A DNA stretch of 32,985 nt from a virus: positions 1-32,985 of IMG/VR virus record IMGVR_UViG_3300035172_000110; one strand, written 5' to 3'. The position numbers and the translations under genes were made by a program. The notes beneath the pieces were generated by a model, which was not told the origin of the DNA, did not search any database, and was given only the letters and a program-made list of their open reading frames with translations. Shown here one piece after another: positions 19,361-28,318 of the stretch (position 1 is the stretch's first letter; every line of letters begins with the position of its first letter).

Positions 19361-20435
19361 CCGGCACGCCGTTGACGAGCACGACAACCTCGCCCACCAC
19401 GTCGATGTCGACCCGAACGGTCGCCGGCCGGGCTGGCGGCAGCGGGCGCGGTGGCCGATCGCCGCCTTCCGGTGGCCGCTCCGCCACTTGAGGCGGCCCG
19501 CCGAGCATCTGGGCGATTGCCTCGCAGATCACGTCGAAATTAGCCTCGTAAAGCTCGGCATCCGCCGTGCTGTCGACAAAGCATGTCTCGATCAGCACGG
19601 CCGGCATGTCGGTGCCGTTGAGAAACGCAAGATCTGTCCGTTTCTTTCCGCCCCTGTCGATGAAATCGCCGGCCTCCGCGATCGACGCCGACATTTCGCC
19701 CGCAAGCGCGGCCTGCGTGACGTAGAGCACCTCGGTCCCCATCGGCTTGCTGGTTTCGACGTAGGCATTGAAGTGCACGCTGACGTCCAGCTCGCGGTCC
19801 TGTCGATTGTGCCAATCCACGATCGCGTCCAGATTTTGCGACTGGCTGGTGGATGTATCGTCGTGGAACGTCATCACGTCGACGCCGCGCGCGGCGAGCT
19901 TGTCCGCGACTGCCTCCACAACGCGGCGGGCCTCGTCGACCTCGTCGAGGACTCCGCTGGCGCCGCGCACAAGCTTGCCGTGACCTGAAGAGATGGCAAC
20001 GCGATCGTATGGCATGGCGACTGACTCCCCTTCTGTGATGGGAAAGACGACCTCGATGTCATCGTCGGTCTGGATGCCGAGCGCGTCCATGAGGCCGGGC
20101 GAGATGTCAGCGACGCGCCCGGTGTCGGTATGCGGACCCCAGTCGGCCGGGTCGGCGATGAACGCCTTGCCGGTCTTCGGCGCGCGTACCAGCACCTGGA
20201 CGTCGAGCAAGTCGTCCTTGGACGTGCCAGGAGCGTCATAGTCCCAGCGGCATGCGATGTAGTAGACGGCCGGGTTGAGCCGGCGCGCAAGCCCGGTCGT
20301 GCCGGGCGGCTGCGTCGGCAGGAACAGATGCGGCGCCATGTCGACCGAATAGATGAAGGCGAGCCCTTCGCTGACCGATACGCCCATGTCCTCGGGGCCG
20401 CCGAACCACGAGACCTTGCCGCGCAACTTGGTCAT
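19353..20435 (-). CDS. Endolysin: double-psi beta-barrel plus N-acetylmuramoyl-L-alanine amidase
   Basis: This predicts 360 residues from ATG 20435, with GAGGA six bases upstream. Residues 1-132 form an RlpA-like or double-psi beta-barrel domain (YYIACRWDYD, DTGRVADISPGLMDALGI, DDIEVVFP). Residues 145-315 are an amidase_3 domain with zinc ligands in ISSGHGK (H152), SVHFNA (H221) and VLIETCFVDS (E283). A proline-rich linker and a short beta segment (VRVDIDVVGEVVVLVNG) close the protein. It should cut the peptidoglycan amide bond at lysis. No signal peptide is visible, so a holin is needed; the membrane protein just upstream is a candidate. It is the last gene of the late operon. Confidence 0.87.
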   Translation of the reverse strand: MTKLRGKVSWFGGPEDMGVSVSEGLAFIYSVDMAPHLFLPTQPPGTTGLARRLNPAVYYIACRWDYDAPGTSKDDLLDVQVLVRAPKTGKAFIADPADWGPHTDTGRVADISPGLMDALGIQTDDDIEVVFPITEGESVAMPYDRVAISSGHGKLVRGASGVLDEVDEARRVVEAVADKLAARGVDVMTFHDDTSTSQSQNLDAIVDWHNRQDRELDVSVHFNAYVETSKPMGTEVLYVTQAALAGEMSASIAEAGDFIDRGGKKRTDLAFLNGTDMPAVLIETCFVDSTADAELYEANFDVICEAIAQMLGGPPQVAERPPEGGDRPPRPLPPARPATVRVDIDVVGEVVVLVNGVPVT

Positions 20436-20442
20436 GTTGTCC

Positions 20443-20715
20443 TCACGGTTTCTTGCCAAGCTCCCGCGTCAGCACGTCGACGATCCTTCGAATGCTGCCG
20501 GCGTTCGCCTCGGTCTCTTTCTCAGTGACAGTCAGCCGGTTGTTGATCTCGGCGAGGTGCGGCGAGCCGCGCACTTCGAGCGTGCTCACCCGTGTTTCGA
20601 GCCGCACCATGTAGGCCGTCATCGAGAGCACGGCGGCGCCGATCGCGACGGCTTGTGCGACCAGGAAATAAACCAGCGTCGCGTTCTCTTTGATCCAGCC
20701 TTTAAGCTCGGTCAT
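20443..20715 (-). CDS. Single-span membrane protein, holin or spanin candidate
   Basis: This predicts 90 residues. Residues 12-36 form one transmembrane segment (ATLVYFLVAQAVAIGAAVLS), followed by a coiled coil (VRLETRVSTLEV, NNRLTVTEKETEANAGSIRRI). This layout fits small phage lysis membrane proteins, either a class III-type holin or a spanin-like protein. The place directly before the endolysin supports a lysis role. It starts in an ATGA overlap with the previous gene. Confidence 0.65.
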   Translation of the reverse strand: MTELKGWIKENATLVYFLVAQAVAIGAAVLSMTAYMVRLETRVSTLEVRGSPHLAEINNRLTVTEKETEANAGSIRRIVDVLTRELGKKP

Positions 20716-21050
20716 GGTGGCGCTGCTGCCGCATACGCAATCGAGCGCGACGTCCAGATCGACGAGAGCGCGAACTCGATGTCGCCATCGGACACGTTCG
20801 ATCCGAGCGCGGCGGGATTGCTCTCGATCGTCGCGGCAATGGTTGGGTTCGACGAGATGACATGCGCGGACACGACCTGCGGCTTCTCCTCGCCGCGGAT
20901 CGCCATGCCGGCATAGGCGACGCGTGCATCATGGTCGGCCGTCGCGGCGTCCTCGCTGGCGACCGCCTGCGCTACCTTGAACATGATCATCATAACGCGA
21001 CCGCTGAAGGTCGCATCGGACGCGGTCGCGATCAGATCGAGTGCTGACAT
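20712..21050 (-). CDS. Small protein of the tail-lysis junction
   Basis: This predicts 112 residues from ATG 21050, with GGGAG about nine bases upstream. It is alanine-rich and starts helical (TFSGRVMMIMFKVAQAVASED). I recognise no family, though such proteins are seen between fibre and lysis genes in rhizobial prophages. A structural or lysis accessory role is inferred from position alone. Confidence 0.6.
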   Translation of the reverse strand: MSALDLIATASDATFSGRVMMIMFKVAQAVASEDAATADHDARVAYAGMAIRGEEKPQVVSAHVISSNPTIAATIESNPAALGSNVSDGDIEFALSSIWTSRSIAYAAAAPP

Positions 21051-21051
21051 T

Positions 21052-21282
21052 TCATGCTGCTCCCAGGATTTCTGCGGCGGTCTTTCCGGTGCTCACGCTG
21101 TCGAGCGTTGGAACGACCTTTGGCGGCAGCGGATCAGGCTCGTTGCCGGCGTCGATCCAGTCCTGCACCTGACGCTGCAATTCGCTCTGCTCCGTCATGC
21201 GGATGCCGGACCACTCGACGCCGTCGATGGTGGCTTTGACGATGGTGTTTCCAGCATCGACCCATTGTGCGCTTTTGATCAT
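21052..21282 (-). CDS. Small fibre-associated protein
   Basis: This predicts 76 residues, in TGATG overlap with the collagen-like fibre gene. The N-terminus SAQWVDAGNTIVKATIDGVEWSG and the later LQRQVQDWIDAGNEPDPL, followed by a proline-rich stretch, resemble short phage proteins that accompany tail fibres, some of them XkdW-like. It may be a fibre assembly factor; the evidence is position and general layout. Confidence 0.6.
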   Translation of the reverse strand: MIKSAQWVDAGNTIVKATIDGVEWSGIRMTEQSELQRQVQDWIDAGNEPDPLPPKVVPTLDSVSTGKTAAEILGAA

Positions 21283-23312
21283 CACAGCCTCGCATTTAGC
21301 GCGCACACCACGCCGGTCGCACTGCAGTCGCCGGCCGCGGCAGCTACGACGTTGAAATATCCAGAATTTGACGCAGTGATCGCTACGTTTGGATATCCTG
21401 AAGTCACGTTTGAAATGGTTCCGCCGGACAAGGCTACTGCTGGGCCGAGCCGCATCGACGGAAAATAAATCGGCGTCACGAGGACTGTACCTGAACCAGC
21501 AGAGTAGAACCTGCCGCTCGCAGTTATCTTGTTCCAGTAACGCTGGCACGCGGCCACCTCCTGATCATAGGTCGGAAGCAGAAGCGGCACCTTTTCCTTA
21601 GGCGGCGTTACGGGGCCGGGAACGATGATCACCCCGGTGAAAAGGATGCTGTTGCTCGACGTTCCCGCAAAATTCATCGTGCCGGTTGTTCCGGATTTGT
21701 TGCCCGCCTGCCAACCCGCCGTGCCCTGAAATGTCGAACCCGCGCCAAAACAAAGTAAGAACCACATCCCGATCCCGGTATCTGTCGCCCAAGTTCCGGT
21801 AGTATCGCCGGGTATCGTCACCGAGAACCATTGCCAAGTGGCCGCCGCCGTGATCTGCACGTCGACCAGATACGATCTGGTTTGCCCGCCGTTTTGAATT
21901 CCAACGGTAACAACGCCGCTGCCGAGCGTGCTGCAATAGGCCCAAAATCCGATGCTGATAGGCTGAGCACTGGCGGTTCCCCACCCGAGCCGCGCTAAGC
22001 GCACACCCTCGATGCTTTGGCAAACAAGCTGTTGATCGCCTGCTGCGAGTGTCGATTTTAGTGTATTGCTCGTTATCGCAAGCTGCCACGGAAAACCCGG
22101 CAAAGTCGAGGCGTTTGCTTGCTGGAAACCATTCAGGACAAGACCACTGCCATTCGCAAGAACCTGAAACATATCTAATATATAAAAGCGACTTGGAGCA
22201 GTTACTGCCAGACCCGTTCCGCCGAGTTCCTGGCTGATCGACATCGCACCGTTTACCGACAGGATCGGCGCGATCGATGTGTCGCTCGGATGCACGTGAT
22301 CCTGTCGGGCGAACAGCGTTGAGGTGCCGACCGCGGCCGTACCATCCATGAGCGGGGGCACCGTCGCAGGCGAGCCGGCACCGGGAGCACCCTGCGGCCC
22401 TTGTGGACCTACCAGTGAAGTGCCGGCGGGCCATGCGCCGCTGGCCTTTGGGCCGAAGATGAAAGTCGTCGTCGTGTTGATATAGAAATTGCCGTCGATG
22501 CCCTGGCCTGCGGTCGGATCGGCGGCCCCGTAGAGCACCGTATTGCCGGGATTGCCCTGCGGCCCCGTCGATCCGGTCGCGCCCGCATTTCCCTGCGGTC
22601 CCTGCGCCCCGGTCGCGCCCGTATTCCCTTGCGGCCCCTGCAGCCCTTGTATCCCCTGCGGCCCTTGCGGGCCGATCAGCGATGCGCCTGCGGGCCAAGC
22701 GCCGGCCGCTTTCGGGCCGAACATGAAATGGCTGGTCGTGTTGATGTAGAAGTTGCCGTTGACGCCCGTTGCGGCGACCGGATCGGCCGCGCCATACAGC
22801 ACCGTATTGCCGTCCGCGCCGGTCGGCCCCGGCACCGTGGATGCCGCGCCCTGCGGTCCTTGCGGCCCTGCTGGTCCCGCCGGCCCTGGACCACCGGGCG
22901 CGCCCGTTGCGCCTGTCGGCCCCTGCGCGCCGGGCGATCCCTGCGCTCCGGTCGCTCCTGCCGGCCCCTGTGGCCCTGGAATGGTTGAGGCGGCTCCCTG
23001 CGGGCCTTGCGGGCCGGTCGGCCCCTGCGGCCCCGGTGTCGTCGAGGCCGCTCCCTGCGGCCCCTGCGGCCCCTGCGGCCCTTGAACTCCCTGCGGGCCT
23101 GTTGGTCCTGGCGGACCGCCTGCTGGCCCCGGCGGCCCAGGCGGCCCAGGCGGCCCAGGCGCCCCGCCTGCTGGTCCCGGCGGCCCAGGCGGCCCCTGAT
23201 CGCCGACCGCTATGGTCTCGACATCGTCCGGCGCCGGCACAACGATCGTATCGGGGTCGCCCGCGGCGACGATGAGCGCAGAATAATCAGTGGCTACTTC
23301 AACAAGGCTCAT
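21282..23312 (-). CDS. Collagen-like tail fibre protein
   Basis: This predicts 676 residues from ATG 23312 (ATGA overlap). Residues 1-38 are a short base. From about 38 to 260 come Gly-X-Y collagen repeats ([20 protein letters not shown]), interrupted by an [10 protein letters not shown]...GNFYINTT...FGPKA-GAWPAG module; a second copy lies between later collagen stretches. Next come [26 protein letters not shown], and a large beta-rich C-terminal domain ending with a likely receptor-binding region. Collagen-like fibres form trimers. The longer open frame to 23780 is a shadow of neighbouring genes. Confidence 0.85.
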   Translation of the reverse strand: MSLVEVATDYSALIVAAGDPDTIVVPAPDDVETIAVGDQGPPGPPGPAGGAPGPPGPPGPPGPAGGPPGPTGPQGVQGPQGPQGPQGAASTTPGPQGPTGPQGPQGAASTIPGPQGPAGATGAQGSPGAQGPTGATGAPGGPGPAGPAGPQGPQGAASTVPGPTGADGNTVLYGAADPVAATGVNGNFYINTTSHFMFGPKAAGAWPAGASLIGPQGPQGIQGLQGPQGNTGATGAQGPQGNAGATGSTGPQGNPGNTVLYGAADPTAGQGIDGNFYINTTTTFIFGPKASGAWPAGTSLVGPQGPQGAPGAGSPATVPPLMDGTAAVGTSTLFARQDHVHPSDTSIAPILSVNGAMSISQELGGTGLAVTAPSRFYILDMFQVLANGSGLVLNGFQQANASTLPGFPWQLAITSNTLKSTLAAGDQQLVCQSIEGVRLARLGWGTASAQPISIGFWAYCSTLGSGVVTVGIQNGGQTRSYLVDVQITAAATWQWFSVTIPGDTTGTWATDTGIGMWFLLCFGAGSTFQGTAGWQAGNKSGTTGTMNFAGTSSNSILFTGVIIVPGPVTPPKEKVPLLLPTYDQEVAACQRYWNKITASGRFYSAGSGTVLVTPIYFPSMRLGPAVALSGGTISNVTSGYPNVAITASNSGYFNVVAAAAGDCSATGVVCALNARL

Positions 23313-23659
23313 CGGGTCGGGCCTGGATTGTTGGTAAGTGTGCCGCTCCAAATTCGCGTCTTGAGGCCGCCAAGCGTCATGATGTTCGACTGGTCGTAGC
23401 TTCCCGTTGCGAGCTGTTCGAGCACAGACTGCTTGATCGTCAGCGAGAAAAAGCCGTTGGTCGGATCGGTCAGCACAAATTCTCCGGTGTCGGTCGCGAG
23501 CCGCAGCACTGCAGTTTCGTCCGCCGCGTGCCGGCGCAGCATCATTTCCAGCGACGCGCCGGTTATGTTGATCGGAGTGAGAGACGCCGCCATGACATAC
23601 TGAAACATCCTGGCGAAATCGGCGTCGTTCTCGACGGTGATGTTGACGATGGCCGACAC
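23309..23659 (-). CDS. Small tail-fibre accessory protein
   Basis: This predicts 116 residues with a GTG start at 23659; AGAGG lies about seven bases upstream. The body ([56 protein letters not shown]) is mixed alpha and beta, and resembles the N-terminal beta-sandwich of baseplate-upper-type proteins found next to fibres. The exact role is unknown. It is coupled to the collagen-like fibre gene by ATGA. Confidence 0.62.
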   Translation of the reverse strand: MSAIVNITVENDADFARMFQYVMAASLTPINITGASLEMMLRRHAADETAVLRLATDTGEFVLTDPTNGFFSLTIKQSVLEQLATGSYDQSNIMTLGGLKTRIWSGTLTNNPGPTR

Positions 23660-23671
23660 GTGCAGACCTCT

Positions 23672-24223
23672 TTACGGAAAGACATTCGAGATCGCGGCGA
23701 ACGCCGCATCGATTTCGGCCTTCGTGGTGATGGTGCCGCCGTTGATGCCGTTCAACGTGGTGCTCTCGCAGGTAAAGCAAGCCTGCACGAAGGTCGCAAT
23801 CTCCTGCAGGACATGCGCGAGCTGCGTCTCGTTGAGCTGGGTGAAGGTGCCGTCAGCCAGCTTCCAGTCGGTGATGTGGCCGGGATTGGCCACCGCATAA
23901 TCATGCGCGCTGCCGACCGTGTTGCGCGCCACTGGATCGGTAAAGTACGGCTGGCCCGCGATCGTCACGCCACCGCTGGCATGGTTGTAGCGCACATAGG
24001 CCGCGTAGGCGGCCAGATCGACGAACAGGCTGTAGGGCGTCAGCACCTCTTGCAGCGCGGCGTTTGTCTGGTTTCCCGCGCCGTCGCTCGGCCACACCGT
24101 CGCGACATTTCTCTGGGTCCACGCCACATAATCAGGGTCATTCGTGTCGGAAACAATCTGCTTGGCGCTTCCGTACACCCGCCCATCGTCGGCGAGCCAG
24201 AAATGGTCGAACGGATAGGTCAT
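23672..24223 (-). CDS. DUF4376 tail protein
   Basis: This predicts 183 residues from ATG 24223 (ATGA overlap with the fibre gene upstream). The DUF4376 pattern fills residues 70-165: [20 protein letters not shown], then [36 protein letters not shown] and [18 protein letters not shown]. Such domains occur at the ends of tail-fibre or fibre-assembly proteins. A fibre chaperone or adaptor role is likely. Confidence 0.78.
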   Translation of the reverse strand: MTYPFDHFWLADDGRVYGSAKQIVSDTNDPDYVAWTQRNVATVWPSDGAGNQTNAALQEVLTPYSLFVDLAAYAAYVRYNHASGGVTIAGQPYFTDPVARNTVGSAHDYAVANPGHITDWKLADGTFTQLNETQLAHVLQEIATFVQACFTCESTTLNGINGGTITTKAEIDAAFAAISNVFP

Positions 24224-25245
24224 GAGTATTGTCCTCCGGTGTTTGTCACTCCGGCAATGGTGCCCGGCAGGTAAGTAATGCCGGCACCGGCCGTGTTGAT
24301 AACCCCATTCAACTGAGCGAGATATCGCGTGCCGGTTATGTTTGCCTTGCCGCTCATCGTCGAATAAACCAATTGCGCCGCGCCGGAGGCGTCCGCCTCG
24401 GCAAAGTAAGTGATCGCCTGCGCCGCCGGAATGATCAGCGTCGGCTTTGGAATGCCGCCGGTGTATACCCACGATCCGTTTTGGGCCACGACATGCCGCA
24501 TCCCGTTTCCGCAGATGCGGACGCTGCCGGAAATACTTATCGAACCTTGCGAGGCGTACATATGCGCGTCGGAGCAATTGCCGAACTCGTTAACATTCCA
24601 AATAATGACAGTGGAGCCGGGTGTTGCCCACACGCCGGCTCCTGGCTCGTCGCCCATATTGGTGTCGCTTTCGTAGCGAAAGCCTTGGAGCGCATATGGG
24701 CCGCTGCTGGTCTGAATTGCCGAGCCCTGGTTCGCGTGAATGACGCAATTGGCGGGCACCGAGGTGTTGCCGATCAGGTAGATTGTTCCGGTCCCGTTGA
24801 TCGCCGGCAACACGGTCCTGCCATACACGCCATCGGCCACATTTATGGTGACGCTGAAGCCATTGAGATTGTAGAACGACGCCTGATTGGCCGCTCTCTG
24901 GATGGTCTTGAAAGCCGACGTCGGCGTCAGGCCGTTGTTACTGTCATTGCCTGTTGCGGTGTTGACGTAATAGGTCTTTGGCGCGTTCAGCTTCGTCGAG
25001 TTGAAAATTCCGAAGATCGCCTTTAGCAACTGCGTCAGGTCGGTGTTGGCCGGCGGCTGACAAAGCGCATTCGCAAAATCAGAAAAGCCGTTGTCGGCGG
25101 CGTACTTGATCACCGCGACGATCTCGCGCTGATCGAATTCGATGCCCTCGGCCGGCGGGATCGAGCCCTCAATCCCCACTGCCGTGTTGCCATTCACGTA
25201 GGCCGCATTCGTATCGGTTACCCCGAAAGGTTGGTTGTAGCGAAT
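24220..25245 (-). CDS. Beta-helix tail fibre or spike, probable ATT start
   Basis: With the predicted start this has 341 residues. Residues 17-60 (IPPAEGIEFDQREIVAVIKY) are a typical phage fibre N-terminus. Residues 85-330 have features of a right-handed beta-helix, starting TYYVNTATGNDSNNGLTPTS-FKTIQRA as in pectate-lyase-like phage spikes. AGGAGG lies five bases before an ATT at 25245, where the frame reads IRYNQPFGVTDTNAAYVNGN, like the normal start of this fibre family. The next usual start is GTG 25197, which has no ribosome site and would lose the conserved N-terminus. The GIY-YIG gene lies directly upstream. Confidence 0.75.
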   Translation of the reverse strand: MRYNQPFGVTDTNAAYVNGNTAVGIEGSIPPAEGIEFDQREIVAVIKYAADNGFSDFANALCQPPANTDLTQLLKAIFGIFNSTKLNAPKTYYVNTATGNDSNNGLTPTSAFKTIQRAANQASFYNLNGFSVTINVADGVYGRTVLPAINGTGTIYLIGNTSVPANCVIHANQGSAIQTSSGPYALQGFRYESDTNMGDEPGAGVWATPGSTVIIWNVNEFGNCSDAHMYASQGSISISGSVRICGNGMRHVVAQNGSWVYTGGIPKPTLIIPAAQAITYFAEADASGAAQLVYSTMSGKANITGTRYLAQLNGVINTAGAGITYLPGTIAGVTNTGGQYS

Positions 25246-25246
25246 T

Positions 25247-25888
25247 TTAGCCTCCTATTTGACCGGAGCGCCGCTTGATCCAGCCAATCTTGGCTCCATC
25301 GCTGCGACGTTGCTTCACCAATGGATCAACGGAAATCTGCCCCAACTTTGCTCTGAACTCAGAATCCGCCCATCGCTTTTTTGCCGCATCACTTTTCGCT
25401 TTTGACTTATGGCGCGCCGCATCGGAAAACGTCTTCCTGTATTCAGGACGCGACCAGACGAGTTTCATTCGCTTAGATTGTTCGGCGATCAGTTTCGGAT
25501 CGCTCCAAGTCTGTCGATTTGTTTCGATTATTTTCGCTCGTTGCTCTGCCGATAGGCGATGGCCTCTGCTGGCCCCCTCTCCACCGCTCCAATAATTCCA
25601 AAGCTGGCCTTGCGGCGCGGTAGCAATTTCCGCAATTTCGCGCTGATAAGCTTCCTGATCAGTCAATTGATCAGCGATAACGACTTCTTGAATCTCAGCA
25701 CCGCTGAGCCATGCTTTAGTCAATCGATTGTAAAAATGAGATGCACGAACAGTTTCCCCGACAGCACGCCGACGCGCAATGCTTCTGACGAGTCGCATGT
25801 GAGCACGCACACGCGTCGTCGATCCCTTACCGACATATCGAACGATGCCGTCCACCACGATGTTGTAAACGTATGCGCGTTTCATCAT
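25247..25888 (-). CDS. GIY-YIG homing endonuclease
   Basis: This predicts 213 residues starting at ATG 25888, in ATGA overlap with the baseplate gene. Residues 5-95 form a GIY-YIG domain: YVYNIVVDGIVRYVGKG, then TTRVRAHMR, followed by a helix with QEVVIADQLTDQEAYQREI, where E is the likely metal ligand. LSAEQRAKI, a NUMOD-like DNA-binding helix, and a lysine-rich repeat region follow. It is free-standing, not intron-borne, and sits between baseplate and fibre genes. It probably cuts phages lacking it and spreads by repair of the break. Confidence 0.85.
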   Translation of the reverse strand: MMKRAYVYNIVVDGIVRYVGKGSTTRVRAHMRLVRSIARRRAVGETVRASHFYNRLTKAWLSGAEIQEVVIADQLTDQEAYQREIAEIATAPQGQLWNYWSGGEGASRGHRLSAEQRAKIIETNRQTWSDPKLIAEQSKRMKLVWSRPEYRKTFSDAARHKSKAKSDAAKKRWADSEFRAKLGQISVDPLVKQRRSDGAKIGWIKRRSGQIGG

Positions 25889-26685
25889 GGTGCGCCTTCC
25901 ATCGGATCGCCGGGATGGCTTAGGCTCGTGTAGTCGAAAATGATGTGCGTGTGCGCCGGCTTCCAACGGTTTAGGAGGCATTCTAGATCGGTCGCGCGCC
26001 CGATGCGCAGATGCGGGTCGACGCCGACTTGGCCCTTGGTGACGCGGAACCATGTGAACGCTGGCTGATGAACGTGAACGGTCCAGCAGTAGCGGTTCTC
26101 TGGCGCCCCGATGCCGTAGTTTGGCCATTCCGACAGCTCGCCGCCGGCGACGTTCTGCCCCTGCGGATTTTTGATCGGCTGGCCCCATTCGTTATACATT
26201 GGGTTTGAGCCGTCGCCATAGACACGATTATCCCCGCATCGATCGATGCCGCAGACGAAAACCCGATATTCCGTGATGGTTATCGTGTAGCCGATCATTG
26301 CCGCGATTTCGATGAAGAATTCGCGGCTCTGCGCGCCCTCCATCGTCATCCGCATGACGAGGGCGACCTGGCGCTGGCCTATGGTCTGCGGTTCGGCGTA
26401 GCAAGGGTCTGGCAGCCCCCAGTTGCGCTCCCAGTCAAGCAATAGCTCGATCGTCTGGCGCGGGTCGCTCTCACGCTCCAGGAGGTCCGCAGCGCGCCCG
26501 TCGACAAAGCCCCAATAGTCGCAAAGGCCCACACATATCTGCACAAGCACGCTCTCGGGCGAATGCTTCGGCCAGGCCTGACCTTGCGGCAAAAGTGTCA
26601 AGAAGGCCTGCGTGTAATCCGCCCCCGTCCTGCGAATGTGCCGGTCGACCGGTGGATCTAGCCAAAATCCGAGCGGGGTGAGCAT
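25885..26685 (-). CDS. Mu gp48-like baseplate protein (YmfQ/DUF2313)
   Basis: This predicts 266 residues. The DUF2313 layout is visible: DYTQAFLTLLPQGQAWPKH at 24-42, then LLERESDPRQTIELLLDWERNWGLPDPC, RQVALVMRMTMEGAQSREFFIEIAAMIGYTITIT, and a C-terminal part ending LECLLNRWKPAHTHIIFDY. In Mu-like phages this protein lies at the baseplate edge and joins fibre to baseplate. The start has no strong ribosome site; it lies four bases after the upstream stop, so translation is probably coupled. Confidence 0.85.
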   Translation of the reverse strand: MLTPLGFWLDPPVDRHIRRTGADYTQAFLTLLPQGQAWPKHSPESVLVQICVGLCDYWGFVDGRAADLLERESDPRQTIELLLDWERNWGLPDPCYAEPQTIGQRQVALVMRMTMEGAQSREFFIEIAAMIGYTITITEYRVFVCGIDRCGDNRVYGDGSNPMYNEWGQPIKNPQGQNVAGGELSEWPNYGIGAPENRYCWTVHVHQPAFTWFRVTKGQVGVDPHLRIGRATDLECLLNRWKPAHTHIIFDYTSLSHPGDPMEGAP

Positions 26686-26689
26686 TGTT

Positions 26690-27799
26690 CTACGAGTACA
26701 GAATCGTTTCGAGGACAGCCATGTGACCGAGCGAAGGCATCACATGGTCGGCAGTTGTCGCGAGCTGAAATGATTGAACGCTCGGCGCATTCATGATCGC
26801 GTAGCTGACCCAGGCCGCATAGATCGTCTGCCCCGGCGCGGCCATGGCGAAAAGCATGTCCCGAATGCTCTGCTCGATCTGGGCCTGCGCCTCGGCAGTA
26901 TTCGGCACGAGATTCGCGATCGTAATGTCGAGGAACTCTTTGATCGGCGCCACGATGTAGCAATCTTTCACCGTCACAGGCCGCTTCTTGTCGATGTAGT
27001 CGGCAACCGTTTGAACATCGGCCGGCGTCGGCCAGCCGTCGTCAGAGGCGCGCAGATTGTCCATCAGAAAGCGAACCGTGATGGTGCCAATGCCCTGCTC
27101 GGGCGCCGCCCAGGCGCGGGTGACGCCGGGCACCGCGAGCGCCCACGCGACGTAGTCGGCGACTGCGCCACCCATCGGCGGATTGCGGATACGCTGCAGG
27201 ACACGTGCGCGGAGCTGGTCGTCGGTCTCAATGTCGGTGCCACCCGTCAAGCCGTAAGTGGTCGCCAGCGACGCGACGTTCGGCACCGCGAGCGCGAGCC
27301 CGGAGCCGTCGGGAAGGTTGCCGAAAGAGCCAGGGTCGAGTGCGCGTATATTCCCGGTGACGAGCGTTGACGCCGACGTGGTGATATCCTCAAGCGTTTC
27401 GAAACTTATCGAGGCATTGTGAGACGTAGCATTGAGCGGCAGCGTAAGACCACTGTCGAGCAACGTGTTTGCCGGGATCACGGCGCCGTCGACGAGCCCT
27501 TGAAATGTCGCGGTACCGGTTGCGAGCGTCGCAAGCTTGCGACCCGTGGTGCCGTCCGCATTGACGAGCCAGATTTGTCCGTGCCGGTCAAGCCACTCGG
27601 TCTCGGCGGTATCCGGCAGGAGCTGCAGCGAGAGCCAGTCGACATATTGCAGCGTGAGATGGCAGAGCGCGCCCTGACTGTCCGACATGACGCGCAAGAT
27701 GCTGTTCGGCACATTGGCATCGGCGCCGGGCAAGGATGAGTTGACGGCATCGCGCACGAGCGAGCGCACGTCGCGCAACGTCGGTGTAGACCAGGGCAT
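26690..27799 (-). CDS. Baseplate J-like protein (Mu gp47)
   Basis: This predicts 369 residues. The baseplate J pattern includes LSLQLLPDTAETEWLDRHG at 54-72, GTATFQGLVDGAVIPANTLL, the ETDDQLRARVLQRIRNPPMGG block at 191-211, then YVAWALAVPGVTRAWA and the long ending with LVPNTAEAQAQIEQSI. It forms the wedge of a contractile-tail baseplate, which supports a myovirus-type tail. GGAG lies eight bases before ATG 27799. Confidence 0.9.
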   Translation of the reverse strand: MPWSTPTLRDVRSLVRDAVNSSLPGADANVPNSILRVMSDSQGALCHLTLQYVDWLSLQLLPDTAETEWLDRHGQIWLVNADGTTGRKLATLATGTATFQGLVDGAVIPANTLLDSGLTLPLNATSHNASISFETLEDITTSASTLVTGNIRALDPGSFGNLPDGSGLALAVPNVASLATTYGLTGGTDIETDDQLRARVLQRIRNPPMGGAVADYVAWALAVPGVTRAWAAPEQGIGTITVRFLMDNLRASDDGWPTPADVQTVADYIDKKRPVTVKDCYIVAPIKEFLDITIANLVPNTAEAQAQIEQSIRDMLFAMAAPGQTIYAAWVSYAIMNAPSVQSFQLATTADHVMPSLGHMAVLETILYS

Positions 27800-27802
27800 T
27801 CG

Positions 27803-28315
27803 TTACGACTCCAGGGAATCCCACAGCACCGCGTAGCGCAGCTCGATCGCTGGCAGCGGCCCGCGGTAAATGGTGAGCAGCGCATCGATGCGTTGTTTGT
27901 CGACTCGCGACACTACGATGCTGTAACTCGTGCAAATGCGCCGATCGACGAACGGCTGGATGGCGTCGCGAATGTAGTTTTCAATCACGACCAGGGTCGA
28001 GCCGTCGCGCGACGAAGCCGAGTTGATTTTCGATCGCCGCAAAAGCCAGAGCTTCGAACCGATCGGCCAGCCGTTCCAGATCAGTTCGGCGTCGAGGTCG
28101 CCCCACCAGCCGCAACGATCGGTGCTATCCGGGTCGGGCAGTATGTCATTTTCGCTCGCGATCGCGTTGGTTCCGAGTGCAACGCAGATAGCCGTTGCGA
28201 GGGCCTGCGAATCATCGAGCGTGCCGTCCGGCAAGAGCCGCCAATCGAGGGTGACCGAATAGCGCGGATAGATTGCGTTTTGTACGAGCCGGATATCCGG
28301 GACGGTCGACGCCAC
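27803..28315 (-). CDS. Mu gp46-like baseplate protein
   Basis: This predicts 170 residues with a GTG start at 28315. The pattern VTLDWRLLPDGTLDDSQALATAICVALGT at 20-48, CGWWGD at 68-73, LWLLRRSKI and the DAIQPFVD-R helix match the Mu gp46 family, which contributes to the baseplate wedge. It lies between the gp45- and gp47-like genes, in the expected order. Confidence 0.87.
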   Translation of the reverse strand: MASTVPDIRLVQNAIYPRYSVTLDWRLLPDGTLDDSQALATAICVALGTNAIASENDILPDPDSTDRCGWWGDLDAELIWNGWPIGSKLWLLRRSKINSASSRDGSTLVVIENYIRDAIQPFVDRRICTSYSIVVSRVDKQRIDALLTIYRGPLPAIELRYAVLWDSLES

Positions 28316-28318
28316 CGC

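Noticed and set aside
21282-23312. Diversity-generating retroelement acting on the fibre gene
   Set aside because: No reverse transcriptase gene and no template-like repeat of the fibre end are visible in the window.
23313-23780. N-terminal extension of the collagen-like fibre frame
   Set aside because: It overlaps the 23309-23659 gene and is His/Arg-rich; the ATGA start at 23312 fits better.
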